Of a DNA stretch of 41,788 nucleotides, positions 32,748-41,408 are shown piece after piece. Each line of letters starts with the position of its first letter. Position 1 is the stretch's first letter. Made by a program: the position numbers and the translations under genes. The DNA is from CALIBK01 sp037444165 (GTDB lineage Bacteria > Desulfobacterota > BSN033 > UBA1163): assembly GCA_037444165.1 (NCBI GenBank), contig JBBIMX010000012.1, positions 1 to 41,788 on the forward strand. Reading direction: 5' to 3'. Under the pieces are notes generated by a model that ran no database searches, was not told where the DNA came from, and worked only from the letters and a program-made list of their open reading frames with translations.

Positions 32748-33194
32748 ATGCCCGTAAAACAGATTTCTGTCAGCCTTGAAAATGTCCCTGGAAAGCTTTC
32801 TGAAGTGAGTGACTATTTGGGGGAGAATGGAATCAATATCATTGCCTTAAGTGTGGCGGACACGGCTGATATCAGTGCGGTTCGATTCGTTGCAAACGAT
32901 CCTGAAAAGGCCGCCAATGTCCTTAGGAGTCATGGCTATTCCATCAAAATTACGGAGGTCCTGGCAGTAGAGGCTCCTAATCATCCCGGGGGATTGAACG
33001 CCATCTTAAGGCCTCTCAAAGAAGTCTCCATTAATGTCAATTACCTTTATACCTGTTTAGGAACAGGAGAAAAAACCGTTCTCATCATGGGAGTCGATCG
33101 AATGGAAGAGGCCATCGAGGTCTTAAAGAGGAATTGGGTTCACATGTATGATGAAGAGCTCTATCGATTAGGAAGTCTCAGCCCTTCTGCTTAG
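32748..33194 (+). CDS. Tandem ACT-domain protein
   Basis: 148 residues made of two ACT folds: VSLENVPGKLSEVSDYLGENGINI, then APNHPGGLNAILRPLKEVSINVNYLY in part. ACT domains bind amino acids; this small two-ACT family commonly accompanies 2-oxoacid oxidoreductases and phenylacetate-CoA ligases. No ligase gene is present here. It sits 15 bases after the gamma subunit, following AGGAGAGA, and probably ends the operon. Its last four bases overlap the convergent ccsA-like gene. Confidence 0.85.
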   Translation: MPVKQISVSLENVPGKLSEVSDYLGENGINIIALSVADTADISAVRFVANDPEKAANVLRSHGYSIKITEVLAVEAPNHPGGLNAILRPLKEVSINVNYLYTCLGTGEKTVLIMGVDRMEEAIEVLKRNWVHMYDEELYRLGSLSPSA

Positions 33195-34039
33195 AGATAA
33201 CTGTGTAGTCCAGAAATGAGGTAGTTTACTCCAAAGTAAGTAAAGAGAACGAAGAGAAATCCGATGACGGAAAGAATGGCTGTTTTTTTCCCCCTCCAGT
33301 CTCGGGTCAGGCGGGCGTGTAAAAAGGCCGCATAGACAAACCAGGTAATTAAGGACCAAGTCTCCTTCGGATCCCAACTCCAATAACTCCCCCAGGCATA
33401 ATTGGCCCAGGCAGCCCCTGTAATAATCCCCAATGTCAGCATAGGAAAACCAATCACAATCGATCGGTAATTGATTTCATCTAAAAGGCTAAGAGAGGGT
33501 AACCATTTCGAACCTCCTCCCTCCCTATCCATTTTCTTTTGCTGAATCAGGTAAAGGATACTGATTCCAAATGAGACCGAAAAGGCAGCGTAACCAAAAA
33601 AGCAAGTCGTGACATGGATCGTCAACCAATTACTCTGAAGGGCAGGAACGAGAGGTTTGATTTGAGGTTGAACCCCTGGAATAATGGAGGTAAGAGCAAT
33701 CGCTAAAAATGAAAAAGGGGTCACAAAGACACCGATCAATCTCTGTTGATATCGAAATTCTAAAATTAAATAGATGAGGACAATCGTCCATGAAAAAAAG
33801 ATAAGGGATTCATACATATTGGAGAGAGGGACATAACCATATCCAGTCTGATGGGTTTCTATCCAGCGAAAGACAAGCCCCACGGAATGGAGGATCCATC
33901 CAAACAGAATAAAGAGGGTCGCCCCCCTTCCAATCCATAGATAACGGAAGATAGAAAAAAAGAGGTATCCAATGAACGCAATAAAATAGACAGCCATTGA
34001 AAGGTTGAAGAGAGTATGACTGATCAGGGAATGGTCCAT
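33191..34039 (-). CDS. ccsA: CcsA/ResC-like cytochrome c biogenesis protein
   Basis: 282 residues with about eight membrane segments. The WWD-type haem-handling motif is WGSYWSWDPKETWSLITWF, flanked by conserved histidines (WLTIHVTTCFFGY and LHARLTRDW). In system II, CcsA pairs with CcsB/ResB to move haem to the periplasm and attach it to cytochrome c. No resB is in the window. HemX of glutamyl-tRNA reductase control is a related alternative, but the full WSWDPKETW favours CcsA. ATG 34039 is used. Confidence 0.85.
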   Translation of the reverse strand: MDHSLISHTLFNLSMAVYFIAFIGYLFFSIFRYLWIGRGATLFILFGWILHSVGLVFRWIETHQTGYGYVPLSNMYESLIFFSWTIVLIYLILEFRYQQRLIGVFVTPFSFLAIALTSIIPGVQPQIKPLVPALQSNWLTIHVTTCFFGYAAFSVSFGISILYLIQQKKMDREGGGSKWLPSLSLLDEINYRSIVIGFPMLTLGIITGAAWANYAWGSYWSWDPKETWSLITWFVYAAFLHARLTRDWRGKKTAILSVIGFLFVLFTYFGVNYLISGLHSYL

Positions 34040-34109
34040 AAGACTCTTTATCTTTTTTTTAACAAATTAACAGACGAAATCAGGAATGTCAATAAACGAA
34101 AGGAACGAG

Positions 34110-34877
34110 TCAGGATTTCTTTTTCTGTATGGTCTTCTGCTTTTCTAAGGGGAGGAAGTTCGGGATTGGGTCCTTTTTGGTTTTGATCTTCTCATGGACC
34201 TGAATCTGATAGGTGGCCTTCACCAAAAGGACTCCGTCATCCTTGTGTCGATAGATAAATCCTTCCACCTCTGAATAGTCCTTTCCCTTGAATCGATTTC
34301 TACAGTTTCTCAGAAGAAAAGCCAATCCGAGGTCATCCAACCGATAATAGATGTCAAGAGGGGAGGGGGATTCTTCATTCACCCTTTCCAATTGATCGAT
34401 TCGAAGGGTATGGAGGACTTTTTGAAAAATCCCGAGAAAGGTCTCTCCTCGATCCAGAAGGGAAGGGTTTTTTTTAAACTCGAAGCTCCATTGTTTTAAG
34501 ATGGCCTCTGATTGGGCTTCAAGTCGGAGCAGTTTCAGTTCATAATCCCCATAAATCAATTGGTATCTCATAGGCTGACGGATGTCCTGTCGCGATCTCT
34601 TAATCAGAAAAACCTCTTTCCCATTGGTCGCTTTGAAATAGGAAGTACGGAGAGGGTCATGATAAAGCCCTTCGCTAATAAAGGAATCCTTTAGAATGGT
34701 AAGAGGCTCTAAAAGATGATCCCGATGGAGCTTCAAAAAGTCTTCGAAATCATTTCTTTGAATCATCCGATAAGATTCGGGCTCGCCCGGAAGAGGAGGT
34801 TCGTATTCCGGACTCTGATCAAAGGGGGTCTTCAAAAAGACTTCATCGCAGTTGACACAACGAATCAATTGGTTCAT
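34110..34877 (-). CDS. Unknown protein with N-terminal CxxC
   Basis: 255 residues that I do not recognise. It opens IRCVNCDEVF, a single CxxC like half of a zinc ribbon, and then is mixed alpha/beta with many charged residues (FEDFLKLHRDHLLEPLTILKDSF, IYGDYELKLLRLEAQSEAIL). The C-terminal tail is lysine-rich (KTKKDPIPNFLPLEKQKTIQKKKS). No signal peptide or membrane segment. It lies nine bases downstream of the HD-GYP regulator on the same strand with a ribosome site (AGGAGTG) before ATG 34877, so it is likely co-transcribed and may act in the same pathway. Confidence 0.6.
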   Translation of the reverse strand: MNQLIRCVNCDEVFLKTPFDQSPEYEPPLPGEPESYRMIQRNDFEDFLKLHRDHLLEPLTILKDSFISEGLYHDPLRTSYFKATNGKEVFLIKRSRQDIRQPMRYQLIYGDYELKLLRLEAQSEAILKQWSFEFKKNPSLLDRGETFLGIFQKVLHTLRIDQLERVNEESPSPLDIYYRLDDLGLAFLLRNCRNRFKGKDYSEVEGFIYRHKDDGVLLVKATYQIQVHEKIKTKKDPIPNFLPLEKQKTIQKKKS

Positions 34878-34886
34878 GAATCACTC

Positions 34887-35975
34887 CTAATAGGAAAGGG
34901 AAGGGACTTTCATATGGTCTCGAACCAGAAAGATTTCTTCCATCTCCTTTAATATCTCTAAAAAAACCGAAACTAATTGAGGATCGAACTGTTTTCCAGA
35001 ATTTTTGACCAATTCATTCTTCGCTTCCCCATTCGATAGGGGTTTTCGATAAGGCCTATCCGAGGTCATACTATCGTAAGCATCGGAGATAGCGATGATC
35101 CTTGCTCCCAGAGGAATCTGATCCCCTGCCAATCCATCGGGATATCCTGTTCCATCATAACGTTCATGATGGTGCTGAATATAGGAGATGATATTAGGAG
35201 AAAGTTTCAGCGGGATAAGAAGTTCGATAGACTTCTGGGTATGTTGTTTGATGATAGCCCACTCCGTAGAGGAGAGGGAACTCTTCTTATTGATAAACCG
35301 ATTACTGATTCCTATCTTCCCGATATCATGAAGGTAGGAGGCAATCCGGATCTCATTTCTATCTTTGTGGGAGAGGGAAATCTTCTTTGAAATTAAATCC
35401 GAATAATAACAGACCCGTTCTGAATGTCCGGAAGTATAAGGGTCTTTTTCCTCCAATGTATAGGCCAGGACTTTAGAAAATTCGAGACAGGTTTGACCCT
35501 CCGAATCGCTATGGGATGGAAATACTTCTTTTTCATTGGGTTTCATTTCATTGGAGTGGGAACATTGGCGAAGAACTTCTTTAACCTTAAGATTTAATTT
35601 TCTCCGTTGGATGGATTTTTCGATGATGGAAATAATCTCTGGAACATTAAAGGGTTTAGGAATATAATCAAAGACCCCATATCGGATGGCCTCAATGGCA
35701 CTTTTCAGGGTTCCATAACCCGTAATGATAATGATCATGACATCGGGATCGATCAAACGAATCTCTTTTAAAGTGTCAATTCCTGAAATTCCCGGCATTT
35801 TTAAGTCCAATGTGATGACATCTATCGGGATTTGACGAACCATTTGGATGGCCGCATATCCACTTTCGACGGCGAAAACATTATAGTGAGGTTTAAGAAT
35901 CATCCTGAGAGATTCTCTGGGACCGATCTCATCATCTACAATTAAAATATTTGGTAAATTCCTTTTATTATCCAT
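34887..35975 (-). CDS. Response regulator with HD-GYP c-di-GMP phosphodiesterase domain
   Basis: 362 residues. The receiver domain covers 8-125, with phosphoacceptor Asp57 (VITLDLKMPG) and KPF at 107-109. The HD-GYP domain covers about 165-350, with HDIGKIG (216-222), HHHERYDGTGYPDGL (268-282) and IIAISDAYDSMTSDRPYR near the end. The metal ligands and the GYP triad are intact, so it should hydrolyse c-di-GMP. The receiver closely resembles that of the NtrC-like neighbour (both ILxVDDEIGxRESLxMILK), suggesting the same kinase could act on both. A sigma-54 promoter lies at 36024-36039. AAGGGA precedes ATG 35975. Confidence 0.93.
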   Translation of the reverse strand: MDNKRNLPNILIVDDEIGPRESLRMILKPHYNVFAVESGYAAIQMVRQIPIDVITLDLKMPGISGIDTLKEIRLIDPDVMIIIITGYGTLKSAIEAIRYGVFDYIPKPFNVPEIISIIEKSIQRRKLNLKVKEVLRQCSHSNEMKPNEKEVFPSHSDSEGQTCLEFSKVLAYTLEEKDPYTSGHSERVCYYSDLISKKISLSHKDRNEIRIASYLHDIGKIGISNRFINKKSSLSSTEWAIIKQHTQKSIELLIPLKLSPNIISYIQHHHERYDGTGYPDGLAGDQIPLGARIIAISDAYDSMTSDRPYRKPLSNGEAKNELVKNSGKQFDPQLVSVFLEILKEMEEIFLVRDHMKVPSLSY

Positions 35976-36280
35976 AATTTTTCCCTTGAGAGATGGATGT
36001 AATTTCTAACAATAGTTAGTTATAGCAAGAAGTTTGCCATTTAAGACAGGGGGATTGAAAATTTCAAAATTTGTTTATTTTATTGTTTTTATTAAAGATT
36101 TTTATGTTGACCTACGAAAAGGCGGGACACTGAGCATGGGGATATGGGGAAATTTTTTAATTTCTGTATAAAATTAACGGGAAAAAGTATCGAATACCGT
36201 ATAACTATTTAAAATTGCAATGAATTTTAAATTTCGACCAAAATTGAACAAATTTTTACATTTTTGAGTAAAAACACAAC
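35976..36280. other. AT-rich regulatory intergenic region
   Basis: 305 bases without a gene, between two minus-strand genes. It holds the sigma-54 promoter at 36024-36039, a palindrome TTGAAA-A-TTTCAA at 36055-36067, and further AT-rich imperfect repeats such as GTATCGAATAC near 36187. I cannot define the activator-binding sites by eye. No clear intrinsic terminator for the ntrC-like gene ending at 36281 is seen. Confidence 0.5.
36024..36039 (-). promoter_or_regulatory. Sigma-54 promoter of the HD-GYP regulator gene
   Basis: On the minus strand the sequence reads TGGCAAACTTCTTGCT, matching TGGCAC-N5-TTGCW at all key positions (GG at -24 and GC at -12 separated by 10 bases). The predicted start is near 36013, giving a leader of about 38 bases to ATG 35975. 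Confidence 0.65.
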
Positions 36281-37669
36281 TTATTGTTCTGGAGTAATAC
36301 CCAATTTATCCATTTTATATTTCAAAATTCTTCGGCTGATCCCCAAAAGCTCTGCGGCGTGAGATTGAACAAATTTTGTTCTTCTTAAGGCATCCAATAT
36401 GATCTCCCTTTCAAACTCCTCTTCTGCTTTTATAAAAGAAAGTTTTCCACTTAAAACGGACTCTTTTAATCCATTTGTTCTTGAAATGGAGGTAAACGGG
36501 ATGGGGAGCTCCTCTGGGCGAATATATTCATTTTGAGTTAAGGCAACGACTCGCTCAATCAGATTCTCCAGTTCCCTAACATTTCCTGGCCAGTCATAAT
36601 TCATCAGTGCCTGGAGTGCTTCAGGGGTAATCCCTTTTACATTCTTCTGATTCTCCGAATTGAATTTTTTGATAAAGTGATCGATTAACAAGGGGATATC
36701 CTCTTTCCTCTCTCTTAAAGGGGGGAGGAGGATAGGGACCACATTGATTCGGTAAAATAGATCTTCCCGAAACTCTCCCCTTTTGACCTGCTGGGGAAGG
36801 TCTTTATTGGTCGCTGCAATGAGCCTCACATCTACCTTGATCGTTTTCGACCCTCCTACCCGATTAAATTCCTTCTCTTCCAAAAATCGTAAGATTTTGG
36901 CTTGAGTCATCAGGCTCAATTCCCCGATCTCATCTAAAAAGAGAGTCCCCTGATGGGCTATTTCGAATCGCCCCAACTTTCGTTCAATGGCATTCGTAAA
37001 AGCTCCTTTTTCATGGCCGAACAGCTCACTCTCAATCAGCGTATCCGGAATCGCAGCACAATTAATTGTTACAAAAGGATGATTCTTCCGAGGGCTATGA
37101 TAATGGATCGCTCGTGCGATAAGCTCCTTCCCCGTCCCGCTCTCTCCCATGATGAGAACAGTAGATCGAGTAGTGGCAACTTGATGGACAATTTTGAAGA
37201 TGTCCCTCATCACTTTACTTTTCCCGATAATATTGTCAAAGCCAAAACTCCGATCGATCTCCATCCAGAGGCGTTGGTTTTCTTCTTTTAGGGCTTGGGT
37301 GGAAAGGGCTCGGCTTATTATGAGACGGAGTTCATCGACATCGAAGGGTTTTGTCACATAATCATAGGCCCCTAATTTCATTGCCTCCACCGCCGTTTTA
37401 ATCGTTTTGGTGGCGGTAATCATGATGACCATTTGCTCTGGGTCTTTCTGCTTAATCTTTTCCAGAACCCTCAGCCCATCCATATCGGGGAGGATAATAT
37501 CCAGAAGGATAAGATCAAAAGGTTGGGTTTCCAATTGCTGGAATGTCTCTTCTGCATTTTTGGCCAAAAAGACCTGATAATCGGTTTTGAGAATCATCTT
37601 CAGGGATTCTCGAGTTCCGATCTCATCATCCACGACTAAAATACTTTTTTTGAATCCATCCTTCACCAT
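36281..37669 (-). CDS. NtrC-family sigma-54-dependent response regulator
   Basis: 462 residues. Receiver domain 8-125 with phosphoacceptor Asp57 (LILLDIILPDMDG). AAA+ domain about 145-385 with Walker A GESGTGKE (175-182), sigma-54 contact loop GAFTNA (222-227; usual GAFTGA), Walker B GTLFLDEIGE (241-250), arginine finger segment FREDLFYRI and WPGNVREL. The C-terminal Fis-type helix-turn-helix is SHAAELLGISRRILKYKMDKLG. It should activate sigma-54 promoters on phosphorylation, and one lies directly downstream at 36024-36039. It is the third gene of the kinase-hybrid-regulator unit, starting 11 bases after the hybrid's stop. Confidence 0.95.
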   Translation of the reverse strand: MVKDGFKKSILVVDDEIGTRESLKMILKTDYQVFLAKNAEETFQQLETQPFDLILLDIILPDMDGLRVLEKIKQKDPEQMVIMITATKTIKTAVEAMKLGAYDYVTKPFDVDELRLIISRALSTQALKEENQRLWMEIDRSFGFDNIIGKSKVMRDIFKIVHQVATTRSTVLIMGESGTGKELIARAIHYHSPRKNHPFVTINCAAIPDTLIESELFGHEKGAFTNAIERKLGRFEIAHQGTLFLDEIGELSLMTQAKILRFLEEKEFNRVGGSKTIKVDVRLIAATNKDLPQQVKRGEFREDLFYRINVVPILLPPLRERKEDIPLLIDHFIKKFNSENQKNVKGITPEALQALMNYDWPGNVRELENLIERVVALTQNEYIRPEELPIPFTSISRTNGLKESVLSGKLSFIKAEEEFEREIILDALRRTKFVQSHAAELLGISRRILKYKMDKLGITPEQ

Positions 37670-37680
37670 AGGGACTCCTC

Positions 37681-39219
37681 TTAAAAAGGATGAGATTGAT
37701 AATAAATGACCCTCCTTCTTTCTACCGGAAGTCTCAACGAGATCAGGGTTCGTAGCTTCTTTTCGTTTAATTCAAATTTCATCTCACCTCGATTTTTTTG
37801 GATGAGCTCTTTGACGAGACGAATCTCGAGGTCTGTAAGTTCTTTCTCCTGAGATAACGGGATCCCAAAGAGCGTTTCAGAAGGTTCGATGGGCCTTTTT
37901 AATCCCGTAAATAGGATCAGGATTTCGATATATTTCCTCTCCTGAGTGTCTTTTTCTTCGGTTCCCTCTCTTATGCCATCGATGGATTTGGTTAAAACAC
38001 CGATGGTCCCATGAGGAGGAATGGAAGGGATCGCATATTGGAGGAGAGAATTGAGGATGTATCGTAATTGTTCTTCATGAAGGATGACTTCTGGAAGGTC
38101 CCTTTCATATTTTCGGAGCACCTTTATCTGTTTGTTTTCGATCTGGGATTCATATTTCTTCAGGACTTCCTCCAGAACCGCATGAACGGTCCCTCTCTTC
38201 TCTAACGGATGATTGATCTTGATATAATTTAATAGTCCATTTAGAACCTCATCAATCTTCTCAATATCTTCGGTCACAATTTTATAGAAATAATCCCTGA
38301 ACTCGGGATCATTAAATTTATCTCTCAAAAGTTGAGTAAAAGTTTTAATGGAGACCAGAGGATTCTTTATCCGATGGACTAATTCGATAAAGAAGAGAGT
38401 AGGATCCTGAGTGGACTTCTCCTGGGGTTTCATCGTATCAGCGTTTGGCCTTTTTTCGAGCTTTTCAAGAAAAGAGAGTAACGGGTTTTTTTCATACTCG
38501 GTTTCAAAAAAGAGATCTTTTTCCATAATCTTTTCCCCTTCCGAGGAGACAGCGCTTCGAAGCAAGACTTCTTCTAATTCCCTCAAATTGCGAGGCCACC
38601 AATAATTTTCGAGCAATCTTAATGCAGAGGGGGAAATGCCTCTCTTCCGAATCCTCATCTTTTTGGCATTCTCTTCCAGTAAATATTGAACGATGGAAGA
38701 GAGCTCTTTTGTTCGTTCACGGAGAGGGGGAAGAAAGAAGGTTAACGTACTTAGTCGATAGTATAGGTCCTGTAAAAATTTTCCCTGCGATACCTTCTCT
38801 TTCAAATTTTCTGAAGTGGAGGAGATGAAACGAATATTGGGGAAGACTTTCTTCTCTTTCTCATTCTGAAAAATCCCCTCCTCGACTAATTCTAAAAGCT
38901 TTACTTGATCTGGTGGCTCAAGACTCCCAACTTCTTTAAGATAGAGGGTGAATGGACGATCTTCTTTTTCAATCTCTTTAATAAGACGGGAAAGTTGAAC
39001 TTGAAAAGGCTCTTCCCATAAGATTCTACAATCCACCGTATGGAAGGGATGATATCTCCAATCCCCCGTATAATGGATGATCTTGGCCAATAAGTCTTTT
39101 CCCGTTCCTGGTTCTCCACAGATAAGTACGGGAACCTTACTCTTTGCTGATTTCTTCGCCATCTCGACGAGAGAAGAAGGGAGGAGAGGAGATGTTAGCA
39201 ATTCCTGATAATTCATCAT
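37681..39219 (-). CDS. Fusion of degenerate sigma-54-activator AAA+ and degenerate histidine kinase
   Basis: 512 residues. Residues about 10-235 align by eye with the AAA+ domain of the NtrC-like neighbour. Walker A is intact (GEPGTGKD, 35-42), but Walker B is LYLKEVG (Asp to Lys), the whole GAFTGA segment is absent, the arginine finger is FLQDLYYRL (Arg to Leu) and WPGNVREL is WPRNLREL. Residues about 275-500 align with the kinase upstream: VHRIKNPLVSIKTFTQLL carries His282, but the N box is NSLLQYA and no DxGxG or GxGxGL exists. So it may bind nucleotide, but should not remodel sigma-54 or autophosphorylate. No DNA-binding or receiver domain. Its start overlaps the kinase stop (TAATG). Confidence 0.85.
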   Translation of the reverse strand: MMNYQELLTSPLLPSSLVEMAKKSAKSKVPVLICGEPGTGKDLLAKIIHYTGDWRYHPFHTVDCRILWEEPFQVQLSRLIKEIEKEDRPFTLYLKEVGSLEPPDQVKLLELVEEGIFQNEKEKKVFPNIRFISSTSENLKEKVSQGKFLQDLYYRLSTLTFFLPPLRERTKELSSIVQYLLEENAKKMRIRKRGISPSALRLLENYWWPRNLRELEEVLLRSAVSSEGEKIMEKDLFFETEYEKNPLLSFLEKLEKRPNADTMKPQEKSTQDPTLFFIELVHRIKNPLVSIKTFTQLLRDKFNDPEFRDYFYKIVTEDIEKIDEVLNGLLNYIKINHPLEKRGTVHAVLEEVLKKYESQIENKQIKVLRKYERDLPEVILHEEQLRYILNSLLQYAIPSIPPHGTIGVLTKSIDGIREGTEEKDTQERKYIEILILFTGLKRPIEPSETLFGIPLSQEKELTDLEIRLVKELIQKNRGEMKFELNEKKLRTLISLRLPVERRRVIYYQSHPF

Positions 39220-41375
39220 TATTCAAAAATAGAGATATTTTTTTGAGTTCGATTTTCTAAATCGCTTATCCGCCTTTTGGGATAATCCTGATTCACAGGG
39301 AGATTGACATAAAAGGAACTTCCCTTTTTTTCCTCGCTTTCCACCATAATATAGCCCCGATGATCCTGAACGATCTGGTTGGAAATGGAGAGGCCCAATC
39401 CACTGCCGGTCGTTTTAGTCGTAAAGAAGGGATTGAAGATCTCCTCTAAATATTCGGAAGGGATCCCACATCCCGTATCGGTAAATTCGATTTGAACATA
39501 GGGTTCCCCACTTGGCTTCTTAAAAGAGCGGGTTTTGATTCGAATCTCACCATTTTCAGGAGTCGCCTCAATCGCATTCAATAAAATATTTAAGAAGACT
39601 TGTTTAATCTGTTCTCGATCGACTTTGACCCGAGGCAATTCTGGATCGTATTGTTTAATGATTTGGATCTGTTTTTTCTTTGACTCTGTAGAAATGAGGA
39701 GAATCATTCCATCCAGGATATGGTTGATATCCTCAAATTCCAATTTGGGATCAGAGGGCCTGGCAAATTCCAGAAGTTCGTTGAGCAAGGAGGAGATTCG
39801 ATCTACCTCTCCAGAGGCAATATTCAAAAAATGATTCCGAAACTCTTCGTCATCCAATCTTTCTGGTAAAAGTTGAGTCAGTGTTTTAATAGCTACCAAT
39901 GGGTTCCGAATCTCATGGGCCAGTCCAGCCGTAAGGGTTCCTAAAGAGGCCAACCGGTCTGCCCGTCGAATATAGGACTTAGATTTCTTTAAATCTTCAT
40001 AGAGGCGAGCATTCTCGATAGCAATGGCCGCTTGGTTGGCAAGGGTGTTAAGAAGTTCGAGATCCTCATGGGAATAGAAATCCTTGCTAAATTTATGGCT
40101 GAGATTAAGAATCCCAATGAGATGCCCCTTAGAGATTAGCGGAATGCTCACCTCAGCCTCAATGGTTTCCATCTGCTGAATGACACCTTTTAATTCAGAA
40201 AGATGAATCCCTTTGGCCAATTCTTCTTTGACGATAATTTCTCCTATTTTCTGCAGATAGTGGGGTAGGGGAGCTCCTTTAGAGAGAAGGGGGTGAGAGG
40301 AAGGGAGTTTGATATTCTTTGATTCGACTAATTCAAACCCCCCTTTCTCATCGTTTAGAAGGAAGATGGAGGCCTTTTGCACTTTCATCGTCTGAGTAAT
40401 TGTTTCAATAATCCTTTTTGCTAAAGATTTCATATCCAAAATTGAAATAATGTCCTTACTAAATCTACTCAATATATCATAGTAATTATATTTATCTTTA
40501 AATAAAATTTTTTCTACAACCTTTTCAGTTCTTGGTTTGATTTTATTAAAAAGATAAGAAACACAAAAAAGAAGTAATAAAATAAAGGCCGAAAATACAT
40601 AATGAATATCTCTCAAAAAAATCTTTTGGGCGAGTAAAGAAAGAATTGAAGCGGGAACGAAAAGCAGGATCGTTAAAAGAATATAAATTGTTCCCTTTTT
40701 AAGAATAATATTAATATCCATTAATTGATGCTTAATAATTGAATAAGTTATAATGAAAACATAAATTGATATGAGGTAGAACCCAAATGGAAATATTTTT
40801 AAATTAAAATTTGGTAAAAAGGTAGAAAACCCTCCTATGAATCCAATTATAGATCCAAGTAATAAATATTTAATTTGATTTCTTTTTTGTCCTTGTGACT
40901 TATTGAAAAATGTAATTAGAATATAATGACAATATGTTATTAAAGCGATGAATGATATAGCATAAATATAAAAAATAGGGCCTGGAACACCATAGAATTT
41001 GAAAGATAGAATTGGTCTTACATCTTTAATAAATAACGGTGTGAAATTTGAAAGTAGAAAAAAAACTGATAGAATATAGGAAAAAAGAATTAAATTTCTT
41101 TTTTTTAAGTTAAGCAAAGAAGTAATGAAATGTAAAAATAATGGTGGAATAAAAACTGCCCCTATATAGCACAATCTAACAAGGAAAAGAGCGATTGTTT
41201 TATCGTTGACCAATTCTCTTAAGCAAAGAGGCCAACTCCATGCTGATATGCTAAAGTTTAAAAGCATACAGATTCTATTTATATTTGACTTTTTGTTTTT
41301 TAAATATACAAATATTCCTAATAAAAAGCTGAGCGTTCCAGTTAAAGAACAAGAAATTATATAGGGAGTGTCCAT
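39219..41375 (-). CDS. Membrane sensor histidine kinase with GAF domain (NtrB/PrsK-like)
   Basis: 718 residues. About nine membrane segments in residues 1-275, a GAF domain at about 305-455 (ending NQAAIAIENARLYEDL), HisKA with His487 in GLAHEIRNPLVAIKTLTQLL in part, and an intact HATPase: N box FLNILLNAIEA (Asn600), DTGCGI (633-638), FNPFFTTKTTGSGLGLS. The membrane part is much more AT-rich than the rest, with the change near 40440. The predicted partners are the two downstream genes in the same unit. The start has no good ribosome site and lies 33 bases after the fabF-like stop, so translation may be coupled. Confidence 0.93.
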   Translation of the reverse strand: MDTPYIISCSLTGTLSFLLGIFVYLKNKKSNINRICMLLNFSISAWSWPLCLRELVNDKTIALFLVRLCYIGAVFIPPLFLHFITSLLNLKKRNLILFSYILSVFFLLSNFTPLFIKDVRPILSFKFYGVPGPIFYIYAISFIALITYCHYILITFFNKSQGQKRNQIKYLLLGSIIGFIGGFSTFLPNFNLKIFPFGFYLISIYVFIITYSIIKHQLMDINIILKKGTIYILLTILLFVPASILSLLAQKIFLRDIHYVFSAFILLLLFCVSYLFNKIKPRTEKVVEKILFKDKYNYYDILSRFSKDIISILDMKSLAKRIIETITQTMKVQKASIFLLNDEKGGFELVESKNIKLPSSHPLLSKGAPLPHYLQKIGEIIVKEELAKGIHLSELKGVIQQMETIEAEVSIPLISKGHLIGILNLSHKFSKDFYSHEDLELLNTLANQAAIAIENARLYEDLKKSKSYIRRADRLASLGTLTAGLAHEIRNPLVAIKTLTQLLPERLDDEEFRNHFLNIASGEVDRISSLLNELLEFARPSDPKLEFEDINHILDGMILLISTESKKKQIQIIKQYDPELPRVKVDREQIKQVFLNILLNAIEATPENGEIRIKTRSFKKPSGEPYVQIEFTDTGCGIPSEYLEEIFNPFFTTKTTGSGLGLSISNQIVQDHRGYIMVESEEKKGSSFYVNLPVNQDYPKRRISDLENRTQKNISIFE

Positions 41376-41408
41376 AAATTAAAGTCTTAGAAAAAATTTT
41401 ACAATCTT

